DNA of 64,000 bases from Clostridium cavendishii DSM 21758 (GTDB taxonomy: Bacteria; Bacillota; Clostridia; Clostridiales; Clostridiaceae), in NCBI RefSeq assembly GCF_900141845.1, contig NZ_FQZB01000003.1, forward strand, positions 378,895 to 442,894. The letters are read 5' to 3'. Positions 17,779-26,489 of the stretch are shown one piece after another. The position numbers and the translations under genes are program-made. The notes beneath the pieces were generated by a model that worked only from the letters and a program-made list of their open reading frames with translations, made no database searches and was not told the origin of the DNA. Numbering within the stretch: position 1 is the stretch's first letter; each line of letters opens with the position of its first letter.

Positions 17779-17848
17779 AAGTGGGCTTATATAAACTTTC
17801 TTTTTATCTATATATTTTAAATTCTAAAAAATTTGTATAAGCCTACTT
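17779..17848. other. Long inverted repeat in the obgE-rpmA gap
   Basis: 17-bp arms 17779-17795 and 17832-17848, matching except for two positions that would be G-U pairs in a plus-strand RNA, enclosing about 36 AT-rich bases. A second, shorter inverted repeat (AAACAATC ... GATTGTTT) lies at about 17868-17919. Function unknown; it could be a terminator-like structure or a miniature inverted-repeat remnant. The obgE promoter must lie somewhere in 17543-17930 but was not identified. Confidence 0.45.
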
Positions 17849-17932
17849 TAGACTTTTCTACAAAATAAACAATCGTTATCTTACTGCCTGTTAAAACAAT
17901 AAAAATGTGATGATTGTTTCCTATACTTTAAA

Positions 17933-17959
17933 AAAGCACCCTAGTAATTAGGGTGCTTT
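17933..17959 (-). terminator. Terminator of the rplU-prp-rpmA operon
   Basis: Perfect 11-bp inverted repeat 17933-17943/17949-17959 with a 5-nt loop. TTTTTT follows on the minus strand, 11 bp past the rpmA stop. Confidence 0.92.
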
Positions 17960-17970
17960 ATATGAATAAA

Positions 17971-18270
17971 TTATTCAGCTATTTGTTCTAAGTCTACTGG
18001 GTAAACTGAAGCTTTTTTCTTATCTTTACCCATTCTTTCGAATCTAACAATTCCATCAACTTTTGTAAATAAAGTATCATCTTTACCTTTACCTACGTTA
18101 GTTCCTGGATGTATCTTTGTTCCTCTTTGTCTAACAAGAATGTTTCCAGCAAGAACGAATTCTCCATCTGCACGTTTAACTCCTAATCTTTTTGATTCAG
18201 AGTCTCTACCGTTCTTAGAACTACCAACACCTTTTTTGTGAGCGAACAATTGAAGGTTCATTATTAGCAT
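17971..18270 (-). CDS. rpmA: 50S ribosomal protein L27 with cleavable N-terminal extension
   Basis: 99 aa. The core has the L27 signature GVGSSKNGRDSESKRLGVKRADGE and GNILVRQRGTKIHPGTNVG. The first nine residues (MLIMNLQLF) are the Firmicutes-type extension that must be removed, before AHKKG, by the Prp protease so that the mature N terminus can reach the peptidyl-transferase centre. AGGAGGTG lies 7 nt before the first ATG, so the extension is really translated. The protease gene is immediately upstream in the operon. Confidence 0.96.
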   Translation of the reverse strand: MLIMNLQLFAHKKGVGSSKNGRDSESKRLGVKRADGEFVLAGNILVRQRGTKIHPGTNVGKGKDDTLFTKVDGIVRFERMGKDKKKASVYPVDLEQIAE

Positions 18271-18274
18271 AGCG

Positions 18275-18646
18275 TTACACCTCCTCTTTTATAAGCCTTA
18301 TATATTTATCGCAGCTCTTTTTCCCGAAACTGCTCTCTAAAGACATCATTATGCTTTCTAAACTAAGCTCAAAAGTTTTTAATAAAACCTGTGCTTCATT
18401 TATCTCTTCCTGAGTAAACCCATTAAGATCAAGCTTAAGATATCCATCACTCATTTCATAATTGCAATTTAGCTTTTGAACTTCGTCTAAGCCAATTATT
18501 ACACTTTGAGAAAGCACTGATACAGAATTACAAACCATATCATAAGCATCTCCAGCTAAAATCATGTCTCTATCTCTAAGGGCATGATTTTCAATCATGA
18601 ATGAAATTATGTTTTTATTCTCTTTAATTATCTTTACTTTAATCAT
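18275..18646 (-). CDS. prp: Ribosomal-processing cysteine protease Prp
   Basis: 123 aa. Cleaves the N-terminal extension of L27. Its place between rplU and rpmA is the diagnostic Firmicutes arrangement. Catalytic candidates are H21 (ENHALRDRD) and C39 (AYDMVCNSVSVLSQS). The block GDAYDMVCNSVSVL corresponds to the family's G-x-DIVCAAVSAL. The spacing from His to Cys (18 residues) looks about six longer than in the staphylococcal enzyme as I remember it. The SD is weak; the ATG is 7 nt after the rplU stop, suggesting coupling. Confidence 0.88.
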   Translation of the reverse strand: MIKVKIIKENKNIISFMIENHALRDRDMILAGDAYDMVCNSVSVLSQSVIIGLDEVQKLNCNYEMSDGYLKLDLNGFTQEEINEAQVLLKTFELSLESIMMSLESSFGKKSCDKYIRLIKEEV

Positions 18647-18653
18647 ACAAAAA

Positions 18654-18965
18654 TTAAGCTTCGATTTTTTCGATTACTATTTTAGTGTAAGATTGTCTGT
18701 GACCAGTTTTCTTTCTGTAGTCCTTTTTTGGTTTGTACTTGAATACAACAACCTTTTTAGCTTTACCTTGAGATAAAACCTTAGCAACTACTTTTGCTCC
18801 TTCAACAACTGGTTTACCAACTTTAAGTTCTCCGTCTTTTGATACTGCAAGAACTTCTGTTAATTCAACTGTTGCGTCAACTTCAGCGTTAAGTTTTTCA
18901 ACGAATAATACGTCTCCTTCTTGAACTCTGTATTGTTTTCCACCTGTAGTTAATACTGCGTACAT
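18654..18965 (-). CDS. rplU: 50S ribosomal protein L21
   Basis: 103 aa, standard length. MYAVLTTGGKQYRVQEGDVL at the N terminus and the basic C-terminal signature KPKKDYRKKTGHRQSYT are unmistakable. It binds 23S rRNA in the large subunit. First gene of the L21-Prp-L27 operon, preceded by GAGGAGGTG and a candidate L21 leader RNA. Confidence 0.97.
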   Translation of the reverse strand: MYAVLTTGGKQYRVQEGDVLFVEKLNAEVDATVELTEVLAVSKDGELKVGKPVVEGAKVVAKVLSQGKAKKVVVFKYKPKKDYRKKTGHRQSYTKIVIEKIEA

Positions 18966-19054
18966 TAAAACACCTCCTCAATTACGGTTTCGCCACTTAA
19001 GGTACAGACAATAAATAGCCTGTTTATAATTAACCCATTCGTGAGCGGTCTACA
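18966..19054 (-). ncRNA. L21 leader (autoregulatory 5' UTR of rplU)
   Basis: The untranslated leader between the promoter and rplU contains the conserved stretch GTACCTTAAG (minus strand, about 18994-19003). It is followed by GGCGAAACCG and the SD, with pairing segments upstream, as in the Firmicutes L21_leader family. Known role: ribosomal-protein feedback on the L21-Prp-L27 operon. The boundaries are approximate. Confidence 0.72.
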
Positions 19055-19060
19055 AAAGCC

Positions 19061-19089
19061 ATTCTACCACATGTGCATATTTTTGTAAA
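19061..19089 (-). promoter_or_regulatory. Sigma-A promoter of the rplU operon
   Basis: Minus-strand TTTACA (19084-19089), 17 bp with TGTGG just before the -10, then TAGAAT (19061-19066). It lies immediately after the rng stop, so rplU is transcribed independently as well as by any read-through. Confidence 0.8.
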
Positions 19090-19096
19090 GCAAATT

Positions 19097-20542
19097 TTAA
19101 TATTTCTCAATGACCTTTACTAAATATTCTTTTACGTTATCTATTTGATTATTAAAAAGTAAAGCTTCTACCTTATAATATTCACTAAAATCTTTAAAAT
19201 TTAAATATATATTTAAATCTAAAGCTCCTATTTCTTTTATAAACTCAAACATATTGCCATTTACAGCTTCTTTATACTCTTCATTTATTTCTATATGAAA
19301 ATCCTTTATTTTACCTTCAACATTGGATTTTAAAATTTCATTTTTTATAAGTAAATATATATATGAAAGCTTTAGTCTCTTTCCATGACCTTTACATAAT
19401 GGACATTCTTCCTCTATATGCTCATATATACTTTTGCCTTTTCTCATTCTAGATATTTGAATTAGATTAAGTTCTGTAAAATCAAAAATTTTGCTTTTAT
19501 TTCTATCACCTATAAAACTACTGTTTAAAGCTTTTATTACACATTCTTTACTTTCTTTTTTCTTCATATCTATAAAATCAACTACTATAATACCAGCTAG
19601 ATTTCTAAGCTTTACTTGTCTTGCTATTTCCTTAGCAGCCTCAACATTAGTTTCCTCAGCTGTCTTTTCTATATTTCTTCCTGTTACATGTTTACCTGAA
19701 TTAACATCAATTACATACATAGCCTCTGTTTTTTCTATTATTATATAGCCACCACATTTTAAGTTTACCTTATTATTTCTAAGACTTAAAATCTCTTTTT
19801 CTATACCATAAAAATCAAACAAAGTTCTTGCTTCGCCATAAAACTCTAAATCTACTGTATTAATTTCTTTTAAATATTCCTTGCATATCTCATAATCTTC
19901 TTTAGAATCCACAATTATTTTTGAAGTTTTAGAATTTATATTATCTCTCAAAACCTTATAAATTATGCTACTCTCACCAAATAGCTTACAAGGTCTTATC
20001 GAATATTTAAAATCTCTAACTATTCTTTCATATTCTTTATATAGTCTATCAATTTCTTCTTGGATGTCTTCATGTTTTGCAAATTGTGAATTTGTTCTAA
20101 AGGTTATCCCTATACCTTCTGGAGTTTTTATAACCTCCTTAAGCGTTTTAATAACTTCCTGATTTTTTATTTTTCTTGAAAAAACCCTTTTTGTATTAGC
20201 TGTTTCTAAAACTACATACTTTCCTGGAATAGAAAAAGTTTTAATAACCTTTGCACCCTTACCATTAAGCTCCTCTTTAACAACTTCAACTAATACTTCG
20301 CTACCTTTTTTAAGAATCTTTAATTCACTTTCACTAAGACTCATATATGCATTATTTTTATGCCCTATATCTACAAAGGCGCTTTTTATACCAGGAACTA
20401 TATTTTTGATTATTCCCTTATAAATTTCTCCAGGGATTGGTTCAAAGGTTTCCTCTTCTATAAAACACTCAGTTAAAATATTAACTTCTTTTATAGCAAT
20501 TCTACGCAAATCATTTCTTTTTTCAATATATATTTCTCTCAT
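19097..20542 (-). CDS. rng: Ribonuclease G/E family endoribonuclease
   Basis: 481 aa. The N-terminal S1 RNA-binding domain (about 35-115) contains YKGIIKNIVPGIKSAFVDIG. The RNase E/G catalytic core has the Mg-binding aspartates in MYVIDVNSGK and IVVDFIDMKK. The CPLCKGHG zinc-link cysteines lie near 385-392. It has RNase G length and lacks the long degradosome scaffold of RNase E. Family role: 5'-end-dependent cleavage of rRNA precursors and mRNA. AGGAAG precedes the ATG. Located between the radical SAM pair and rplU, the usual clostridial order. Confidence 0.94.
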   Translation of the reverse strand: MREIYIEKRNDLRRIAIKEVNILTECFIEEETFEPIPGEIYKGIIKNIVPGIKSAFVDIGHKNNAYMSLSESELKILKKGSEVLVEVVKEELNGKGAKVIKTFSIPGKYVVLETANTKRVFSRKIKNQEVIKTLKEVIKTPEGIGITFRTNSQFAKHEDIQEEIDRLYKEYERIVRDFKYSIRPCKLFGESSIIYKVLRDNINSKTSKIIVDSKEDYEICKEYLKEINTVDLEFYGEARTLFDFYGIEKEILSLRNNKVNLKCGGYIIIEKTEAMYVIDVNSGKHVTGRNIEKTAEETNVEAAKEIARQVKLRNLAGIIVVDFIDMKKKESKECVIKALNSSFIGDRNKSKIFDFTELNLIQISRMRKGKSIYEHIEEECPLCKGHGKRLKLSYIYLLIKNEILKSNVEGKIKDFHIEINEEYKEAVNGNMFEFIKEIGALDLNIYLNFKDFSEYYKVEALLFNNQIDNVKEYLVKVIEKY

Positions 20543-20561
20543 AACACTAACTTCCTAAATT

Positions 20562-21263
20562 TTATATATACTTATATAAAGGAACAAGCTTCTCATCCTT
20601 TAATGCATACATTTCTTCTCTTTTTATTTCAACAAAAGCTTCTTCATTAAATCCTGTTGTATTCAACTTTACAAAACTTGCTAAAAGGTCTGCAGATAAA
20701 TTTTCTCTACTTCCACAACTTATAGTAGCGTTAATAACTAGAAAATCTTCATTTACCCAGTATTTAAAATCCTTAACTAAAGGTTTTATATCTGCCATCT
20801 TTTCACCCTTTTTAGTTTTCTTTAATGTTTCCCAAGTTTCTTTTTCTAAAAGAGCTTTAACTTCTTCTAATACCTTCTCTGTATTATAATACCTTATCTT
20901 TATAGTATAATTTGCAGCATCTAAAAGTGCCATACCTTGAGGAACCCTCTTTTGGTTAGGTATTATTTCAGTATTAGAAGACTCTAAAAATCTTATATTA
21001 TTCGAAGAATTCTCATTAAGCTTTTCTAATACTGTTTTATTATCTACAAACTCAGTTAAAACTATATCCATATATTCTGCATCTGAATAAACTCCAACTG
21101 AAAGAGGTTGTGCAAGTGATAAAGCCATATGTGGATTAAACCCCTTTGAATACTCTATAGGAAGTTCTGATCTTCTTATAATTTTTTGTATAGTTCTCAT
21201 TAAGTCTAAGTGTGATATGAATTTTATGTTTGAGCCTTTAGTAAATTTAATTAGATATCGCAC
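20562..21263 (-). CDS. TIGR03936/DUF2344 radical-SAM-linked protein
   Basis: 233 aa. The family begins RYLIKFTKGSNIKFISHLDLMR, then RRSELPIEYSKGFNPHMALSLAQPLSVG, both present here. It has no cluster-binding cysteine triad. It is always found beside, or fused to, the B12-binding/radical SAM protein encoded just upstream; a role in RNA modification is suspected, not known. The GTG start overlaps the end of the upstream gene by 17 bp, so translation is coupled. Confidence 0.85.
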   Translation of the reverse strand: MRYLIKFTKGSNIKFISHLDLMRTIQKIIRRSELPIEYSKGFNPHMALSLAQPLSVGVYSDAEYMDIVLTEFVDNKTVLEKLNENSSNNIRFLESSNTEIIPNQKRVPQGMALLDAANYTIKIRYYNTEKVLEEVKALLEKETWETLKKTKKGEKMADIKPLVKDFKYWVNEDFLVINATISCGSRENLSADLLASFVKLNTTGFNEEAFVEIKREEMYALKDEKLVPLYKYI

Positions 21264-23100
21264 CGTTAAAACACTTCCCTTCTTTGAAGTTTACATTTAT
21301 TCCACAACCTGTACATCCTTTTCTACAGTTTTGAGTAAGTTCTGCACTTTTAGCCTTTTCATTTTCTGCTTGAATATATTTTTTATTAACGCCTATATCT
21401 ATAAAGTCCCATGGAAGTATTTCATCATAGCTTCTTTCTCTAAATGCGTAGAAATCTCCATCAACATTACATTCCGCCATAGCTTCCTTCCAAGTATCTA
21501 AGCTAAAGTATTGTGACCATCCATCAAATCTAGCTCCTTTTTCAAAAGCCTTTATTAAAACATCACAAAGCCTTCTATCCCCTCTTGCAAATACAGCTTC
21601 CATATAGGAAGTAGCTTGAGCATGATAGTTATAGTTTATAGCCTTAGATTTTATAGTATCTCTTACAGCATTTATCTTTTCATTTACACTTTCAGGTTTA
21701 TCCATAGGTGCCCACTGGAATGGAGTAAATGGTTTTGGAACTAATATTGACGTACTTACTGTAACTCTTAATCCCTTATTTCTCTTTTCTTTTGGCACTT
21801 CAAAATATTTAGCTACTATTTTTTCTGCAAGCATTGCTATTTCCCTAGCATCTTGAACCTCTTCATAAGGTAGACCAAGCATAAAGTAAAGCTTTAAGCT
21901 ACTCCAACCTGAATCAAATGCATTTTTACAAGCCTCTAAAATTCTTTCCTCAGTTAACCCTTTATTTATAACATCTCTCATTCTTTGAGAGCCAGCTTCT
22001 GGTGCAAATGTTAAACCACTTTTTCTAACCTTTTGCATTTCCTTTAAAAGATCTACTGAAAAAGCATCTACTCTTATGGAAGGAAGAGCAACTGAAACAT
22101 TATCCTTAGCATGTTCTGCTATTAAATCAGTAACTAAACCTTTTATATCTGAATAGTCACAAGTACTTAAAGAAGATAATGATATTTCATCATATCCAGT
22201 AGCCTTAAGTAACTGATCTGCTTGTTTAATTAAAGTTTCTCTTGATTTTTCTCTAACTGGTCTATATATCATACCTGCTTGACAAAATCTACATCCATTT
22301 GTGCACCCTCTAAATAGCTCTAATATAACTCTATCATGAACTATTTCACTATAAGGTACTATAAATTTATCCGGATAAGATACATTATTAAAATCAGGTA
22401 TTATTCTCTTTTTAACAGTAGCAGGAACATCATCATATTTAGGTTTAAATTCTTTTATTGTTCCATCTTCATTATAAAAAACATCATAAAGTGAAGGAAC
22501 ATACACTCCTCTTATCTTTGATATTTCTCTTAAAAATTCTTTTTTCTTTCCTTGTCCCTTATATTTTTTATATACATCTAGAACATCATTCATTATTTCT
22601 TCGCCTTCTCCAAGCTCAAAGAAATCTACTATATCATAAAGTGGTTCCGGATTATATGCACACGGGCCTCCAGCCATAATTATAGGTTCACCCTCGCCTC
22701 TTTCTGAAGCTCTTAATGTTATACCACCCATATCTAGCATATTTAATATATTTGTATAACTCATTTCATATTGTAACGTAAACCCTAAAAAGTTAAATTC
22801 ATTTATAGGATCCTTACTCTCCAATGCATATAGTGGTATCTTATTTTTTCTAAGCTCTGCCTCCATATCTGGCCATGGTGCATATACTCTCTCGCAATAT
22901 GTATCCTGTCTTTCATTTATAGTATGATATAATATTCTTGACCCTAAATGAGACATTCCAACCTCATAAACATCTGGAAAACAAAAACCAAAACGAATGT
23001 CTACTTCCTTAGGATTCTTAATTATCTCGTTAAGCTCTCCACCTATATATCTAGAAGGTTTCTCAACTTTATATAAAATGTCATCTGAAACTTTAACCAT
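21247..23100 (-). CDS. TIGR03960-family B12-binding/radical SAM protein
   Basis: 617 aa. The N-terminal third resembles a cobalamin-binding domain (DIRFGFCFPDVYEVGMSHLG). The radical SAM core follows with RGCTNGCRFCQAGMIYRP, a CX3CX2C 4Fe-4S motif. Further cysteines occur at the C terminus (NCRKGCTGCGIN), possibly a second cluster. The substrate is unknown. The conserved cluster with the DUF2344 protein, RNase G and L21 suggests an RNA or ribosome-related modification. AGGAGG precedes the ATG. Confidence 0.88.
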   Translation of the reverse strand: MVKVSDDILYKVEKPSRYIGGELNEIIKNPKEVDIRFGFCFPDVYEVGMSHLGSRILYHTINERQDTYCERVYAPWPDMEAELRKNKIPLYALESKDPINEFNFLGFTLQYEMSYTNILNMLDMGGITLRASERGEGEPIIMAGGPCAYNPEPLYDIVDFFELGEGEEIMNDVLDVYKKYKGQGKKKEFLREISKIRGVYVPSLYDVFYNEDGTIKEFKPKYDDVPATVKKRIIPDFNNVSYPDKFIVPYSEIVHDRVILELFRGCTNGCRFCQAGMIYRPVREKSRETLIKQADQLLKATGYDEISLSSLSTCDYSDIKGLVTDLIAEHAKDNVSVALPSIRVDAFSVDLLKEMQKVRKSGLTFAPEAGSQRMRDVINKGLTEERILEACKNAFDSGWSSLKLYFMLGLPYEEVQDAREIAMLAEKIVAKYFEVPKEKRNKGLRVTVSTSILVPKPFTPFQWAPMDKPESVNEKINAVRDTIKSKAINYNYHAQATSYMEAVFARGDRRLCDVLIKAFEKGARFDGWSQYFSLDTWKEAMAECNVDGDFYAFRERSYDEILPWDFIDIGVNKKYIQAENEKAKSAELTQNCRKGCTGCGINVNFKEGKCFNGAISN

Positions 23101-23238
23101 TTATATTCCTCCTTCATTTAACTATTAACACAAAACATATGTTACAAGATAACTCAATAAATTGATATTTTATTTTTTAGGATATGTCTATCTATTAATA
23201 ATTAACTTTTAATAATTAACTTTTTTATTCACAAAAAA

Positions 23239-23262
23239 AAGAAGCATATTTCTATACTTCTT
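23239..23262 (-). terminator. Terminator of the spoIVFA-spoIVFB operon
   Basis: Stem of about 9 bp (23239-23247 with 23254-23262) containing one G-U pair, 6-nt loop. Eight T residues follow on the minus strand. Confidence 0.82.
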
Positions 23263-23314
23263 ACATTGTATTATACTATTCTATCATAAATAAATTTAAT
23301 AACCAACTCTTATT

Positions 23315-24163
23315 TTAACTGCTCTTTATATCAACATATTCTTCCAGTGTTATATTTCCATAAATCTTTAACGCTTCCAAAACCTCATCTTCACTTAAAG
23401 TATATAAAAGCTTCATTTCCTCATTTAATATATAAAATATATTAAATTTATTTTTATCTACTAATCCTAATATATATAATAACTCTTGTTTATAATAAAC
23501 TGATAAAAATTTATTTTCAATATATTTATTTTTAAGTAATCTTTTCCTCTTTCTTATAATATCACTCATAATAATATACATTATCCTTTCTTTTTCTTTA
23601 TAAGTGGTATATATAATAAAAATACCTGCTAAAATTAAACTTAGATTTAAGTTATGTATATATAATTCTAGAAAAAATAAAGCTATAAATAATATTGAAA
23701 TAATATAACTTATTATAATAGTAATACCATATGCGGTTTTATATAACATCTTCCTACTTAATATAGCTTTTAAAATCTTTGAACCATCTAAAGGAAAAGC
23801 TGGTATCAAATTAAATATTCCCAAAACTAAATTTATTTCAATACAATTGTTTATAAAATCAATATTTATATATTTTTTAATACAAAAAAAAATTAATACC
23901 ATTATAATATTTGCAATAGGCCCTGCTATGCAAATTAAAATTTCTTCCTTTGGACTAAGTTCATCATACTCAGATATTTCTAAGGTTGTACCTAAAGGAT
24001 GTACTTTAAAATTCTGAACATTAACACCTATTTTAACAGCCACCACAAAATGACAAAACTCATGAATTATTATAAATAGAAAGGCTAAGAATATCTTAGC
24101 CTTAAAGCCTAAAATAAAAAATACTAAAATTTGAGGAATAAGCCACTTAATAGTCTTCTCCAT
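23315..24163 (-). CDS. spoIVFB: SpoIVFB-like site-2 intramembrane metalloprotease (M50)
   Basis: 282 aa, polytopic. Zinc site H34-E35-F-C-H38 in the second hydrophobic segment, and the third ligand D126 in NLIPAFPLDG, the M50 pair. In Bacilli it cleaves pro-sigma-K in the mother cell during sporulation and is held inactive by SpoIVFA. The C-terminal domain (about 200-282) is the cytoplasmic extension of the family. GGAGG precedes the ATG. Gene order spoIVFA then spoIVFB on the same strand supports the assignment. In clostridia the sigma-K target may differ, so the substrate is inferred. Confidence 0.86.
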   Translation of the reverse strand: MEKTIKWLIPQILVFFILGFKAKIFLAFLFIIIHEFCHFVVAVKIGVNVQNFKVHPLGTTLEISEYDELSPKEEILICIAGPIANIIMVLIFFCIKKYINIDFINNCIEINLVLGIFNLIPAFPLDGSKILKAILSRKMLYKTAYGITIIISYIISILFIALFFLELYIHNLNLSLILAGIFIIYTTYKEKERIMYIIMSDIIRKRKRLLKNKYIENKFLSVYYKQELLYILGLVDKNKFNIFYILNEEMKLLYTLSEDEVLEALKIYGNITLEEYVDIKSS

Positions 24164-24189
24164 TCACGCCTCCATTTATTAATTGTTTA

Positions 24190-24255
24190 GGCATATGAAA
24201 GAAAATAGCAAACCAAATAAACAAGCAGATTTGTTTATTATGTTTTGAATATGCC
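24190..24255 (-). other. Nested hairpins between spoIVFA and spoIVFB
   Basis: Outer arms GGCATAT (24190-24196) and ATATGCC (24249-24255) enclose an inner 9-bp stem (24216-24224/24231-24239). The structure begins right at the spoIVFA stop. No T-run follows the outer stem. It may tune the SpoIVFA:SpoIVFB ratio. Confidence 0.45.
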
Positions 24256-25095
24256 TTATAGCTTAAAGTATTCCTTTAAATCTCTATTCTCCCCCATAAT
24301 TGAAAGTTCAAATATTATACCTACCACATTTAAATTTTTATTTTCAGCAATTTTTCCTAATAGCTCGCCTTTACCTAATTTATCTCCTTCTTTTACCGAA
24401 ACTTCTTTTAAATTATAATATTTAGTCTCTATACCATCTCCATGATCTACGATTATATACTTTCCAAGTTTTTTATCTTCTCCTACAGTTTTAACTTTAC
24501 CATCATAACTACAAATAGCTTCTGATAAAGCCTTACCTTCTATAATTACACCTTTATCTTCTATTAACTTTTCACTATCTGCTTTTATCTTTCCATTCAG
24601 AGGCAATACATAAGATTCTTTAATTTTTTCTTTTTGTGTTTTTTCTCCAGTTACCTTAGATTTAAATGTATCTATATAATTTTCTAATTCATTTTTAAAA
24701 TCAGCTGTTTTGTCAAACTTTCCCTTTAAATTGTTAAGAGCCCCTAAATAATCATATGCTAAAACTTGTTTATAATCTAAGTTTGTATTTACAGAATTTT
24801 TTCCATATGTGTAAATCCAATTTATTTGTGATACAGCAGTAAATTTACACAAACATATTATAATTGTAAGTAAAGCAACTCCTATTAATTCACTAATAAA
24901 TCTCTTAACTATCCCATCTCTAGAAAAATCAAACAACGGTTTTTTAACATAATATCCATCTTTAATATTATATGAATTATAACGCGCTTCCCCATCATTA
25001 CTAATAGGCTTATATTCTCTATAACTAGGTCCCATTCTCTGCCTTTCTATAATTTTAGAATAATATCCTTCATACTCTTTGTTATACTTACTCAT
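24256..25095 (-). CDS. spoIVFA: SpoIVFA-like membrane protein with degenerate LytM (M23) domain
   Basis: 279 aa. The cytoplasmic N terminus (about 1-65) is followed by a single membrane span (about 68-88, SELIGVALLTIIICLCKF) and a C-terminal M23 fold (about 175-279). The expected HxH zinc motif of active M23 enzymes is replaced by NVVGIIFELS, so it should be catalytically dead, as is SpoIVFA, which inhibits and anchors SpoIVFB. GGAGG lies 6 nt before the second Met, so that one is chosen. It is directly upstream of the M50 protease gene. Confidence 0.8.
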   Translation of the reverse strand: MSKYNKEYEGYYSKIIERQRMGPSYREYKPISNDGEARYNSYNIKDGYYVKKPLFDFSRDGIVKRFISELIGVALLTIIICLCKFTAVSQINWIYTYGKNSVNTNLDYKQVLAYDYLGALNNLKGKFDKTADFKNELENYIDTFKSKVTGEKTQKEKIKESYVLPLNGKIKADSEKLIEDKGVIIEGKALSEAICSYDGKVKTVGEDKKLGKYIIVDHGDGIETKYYNLKEVSVKEGDKLGKGELLGKIAENKNLNVVGIIFELSIMGENRDLKEYFKL

Positions 25096-25312
25096 CATTA
25101 TCCTCCTTAAGTATATGCAGACTTTAAAAATCCATACTTAATATATATTTAATAAAAGTTACAGTTAGAACTTTCTTTCACTAATGTATCTACATCTCTC
25201 AAAAAGAGAATTAACATTAACTTTCTATAGATGAATAAATAATTGAGAGTTATTATTCCTTAATTTTTTATAATCTTGAGCTTTTTAATATTATTTACTT
25301 TCTTATATAAAA

Positions 25313-25354
25313 AATAAGGATGCAGTTTCTTTATAAAAAAACTACATCCTTATT
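25313..25354 (-). terminator. Terminator after the second rodA copy
   Basis: 16-bp inverted repeat 25313-25328/25339-25354 with one G-U-type mismatch and a 10-nt A/T-rich loop. A T-rich tail follows on the minus strand. It lies just past the stop of the gene ending at 25362. Confidence 0.85.
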
Positions 25355-25361
25355 AAAATAT

Positions 25362-26489
25362 TTAAAAATATATCTTTTTCTTTCTCATACTTATATTAAG
25401 TACCAACGCAATTGCAAGGAATGTTGTAACAAGTGAACTACCTCCATAACTTACAAGTGGCAATGTTATACCAGTTATAGGCATAAGACCTATAGTCATT
25501 CCTATATTTTGGAGTATTGCAAATATAAAATATGATGCAAATCCAGCACATATTATACTTCCAAATATATCTTTAGATTCTCTTGCATTTATTATTACCC
25601 TATATATAAGTATTCCATATAATATTAAAAGCACGACTGCTCCTATAGTTCCCCAATGTTCTGCAAGTACAGCAAAGATAAAATCCGTTTGCTTTTCTGG
25701 TACAAAAACGGCAACGTAACTTCTAGATGGTTCACTACCTAATGATATTCCAGTACCTAAAAAACCGCCAGATCCTATCCCTATCATTGATTGAGTAAGC
25801 TGTAAATTTGTATTAAGATCATCAGCTTCTGGATTCAAAAAGCCTAATATTCTAAGCTTTTGATATGGTTTTATTAAGTTAGTCTGCCACAAAATTAATA
25901 TTCCTATAAATACAGATACAAGACCTCCTCCTATCACTTTATAATCCAGTCCTGCACAAAAGAATATTCCAAGTGCTATAAAAAAACAAACCATAGTCAT
26001 TCCCATATCAGGTTGAGCTACTATTATTCCCATAGGCAATATACAATATCCTGCAAGAATAATAAAATTTTTAAACTCATTTACCTTTAAATCAAACTGG
26101 TCCATTTTTTTCGCTAACATAAGTATCATAGCAAATTTCATAAATTCTGCTGGCTGAAGTTGAAACCCCCCAGGAAGCTTTATCCAACCTTGAGCTCCAT
26201 TTACCGTTATCCCTATAAACCTTGTTGCTATAAGTAATAATATATTTCCCCAATAAAATATATCAACATAATTTTGAAGCAAACTATAATCAAAATGTAA
26301 CGATACATATACTATTACTAATGATACTCCAAGAAAGATTAATTGATTTTTAGCAAAATTCCCTTGCATCATTCTAGTTGCTGCATATATATTAATTATT
26401 CCAAATAAAACTATTAATATAGTTACTATAAGCAAAGTTAAATCCATTTCTTTTAAAAGCTTAGTGTCTATTTTAAATTTTTTAAGCAA
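25362..26489 (-). CDS. rodA: RodA-type SEDS glycosyltransferase, copy 2 of a tandem pair
   Basis: 375 aa from a TTG start. The longest frame has six more residues, but AGGAGG lies inside that extension 7 nt before the TTG, and the paralogue next door starts at the same MLKKFKID. About ten spans; SEDS signature segments include GAQGWIKLPGGFQLQPAEFMK, FAVLAEHWGT and GITLPLVSYGGSSLV. Polymerises lipid II into glycan strands with a class B PBP partner during elongation. It is very similar along its full length to the gene at 26683-27810, so it is a tandem duplicate; each copy has its own terminator. Confidence 0.92.
   Translation of the reverse strand: MLKKFKIDTKLLKEMDLTLLIVTILIVLFGIINIYAATRMMQGNFAKNQLIFLGVSLVIVYVSLHFDYSLLQNYVDIFYWGNILLLIATRFIGITVNGAQGWIKLPGGFQLQPAEFMKFAMILMLAKKMDQFDLKVNEFKNFIILAGYCILPMGIIVAQPDMGMTMVCFFIALGIFFCAGLDYKVIGGGLVSVFIGILILWQTNLIKPYQKLRILGFLNPEADDLNTNLQLTQSMIGIGSGGFLGTGISLGSEPSRSYVAVFVPEKQTDFIFAVLAEHWGTIGAVVLLILYGILIYRVIINARESKDIFGSIICAGFASYFIFAILQNIGMTIGLMPITGITLPLVSYGGSSLVTTFLAIALVLNISMRKKKIYF

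Noticed and set aside
22458..22679. Plus-strand open frames opposite long minus-strand genes (here and at 30456-30671, 33321-33638, 45329-45535 and elsewhere)
   Set aside because: All are shadows of conserved genes, rich in Leu/Tyr/Ile from reverse-complemented Lys/Asp/Glu codons, without SD sequences.
23190..23225. Direct repeat TTAATAATTAACTTTT twice downstream of spoIVFB
   Set aside because: Two adjacent AT-only units can arise by slippage; no gene or structure is associated.
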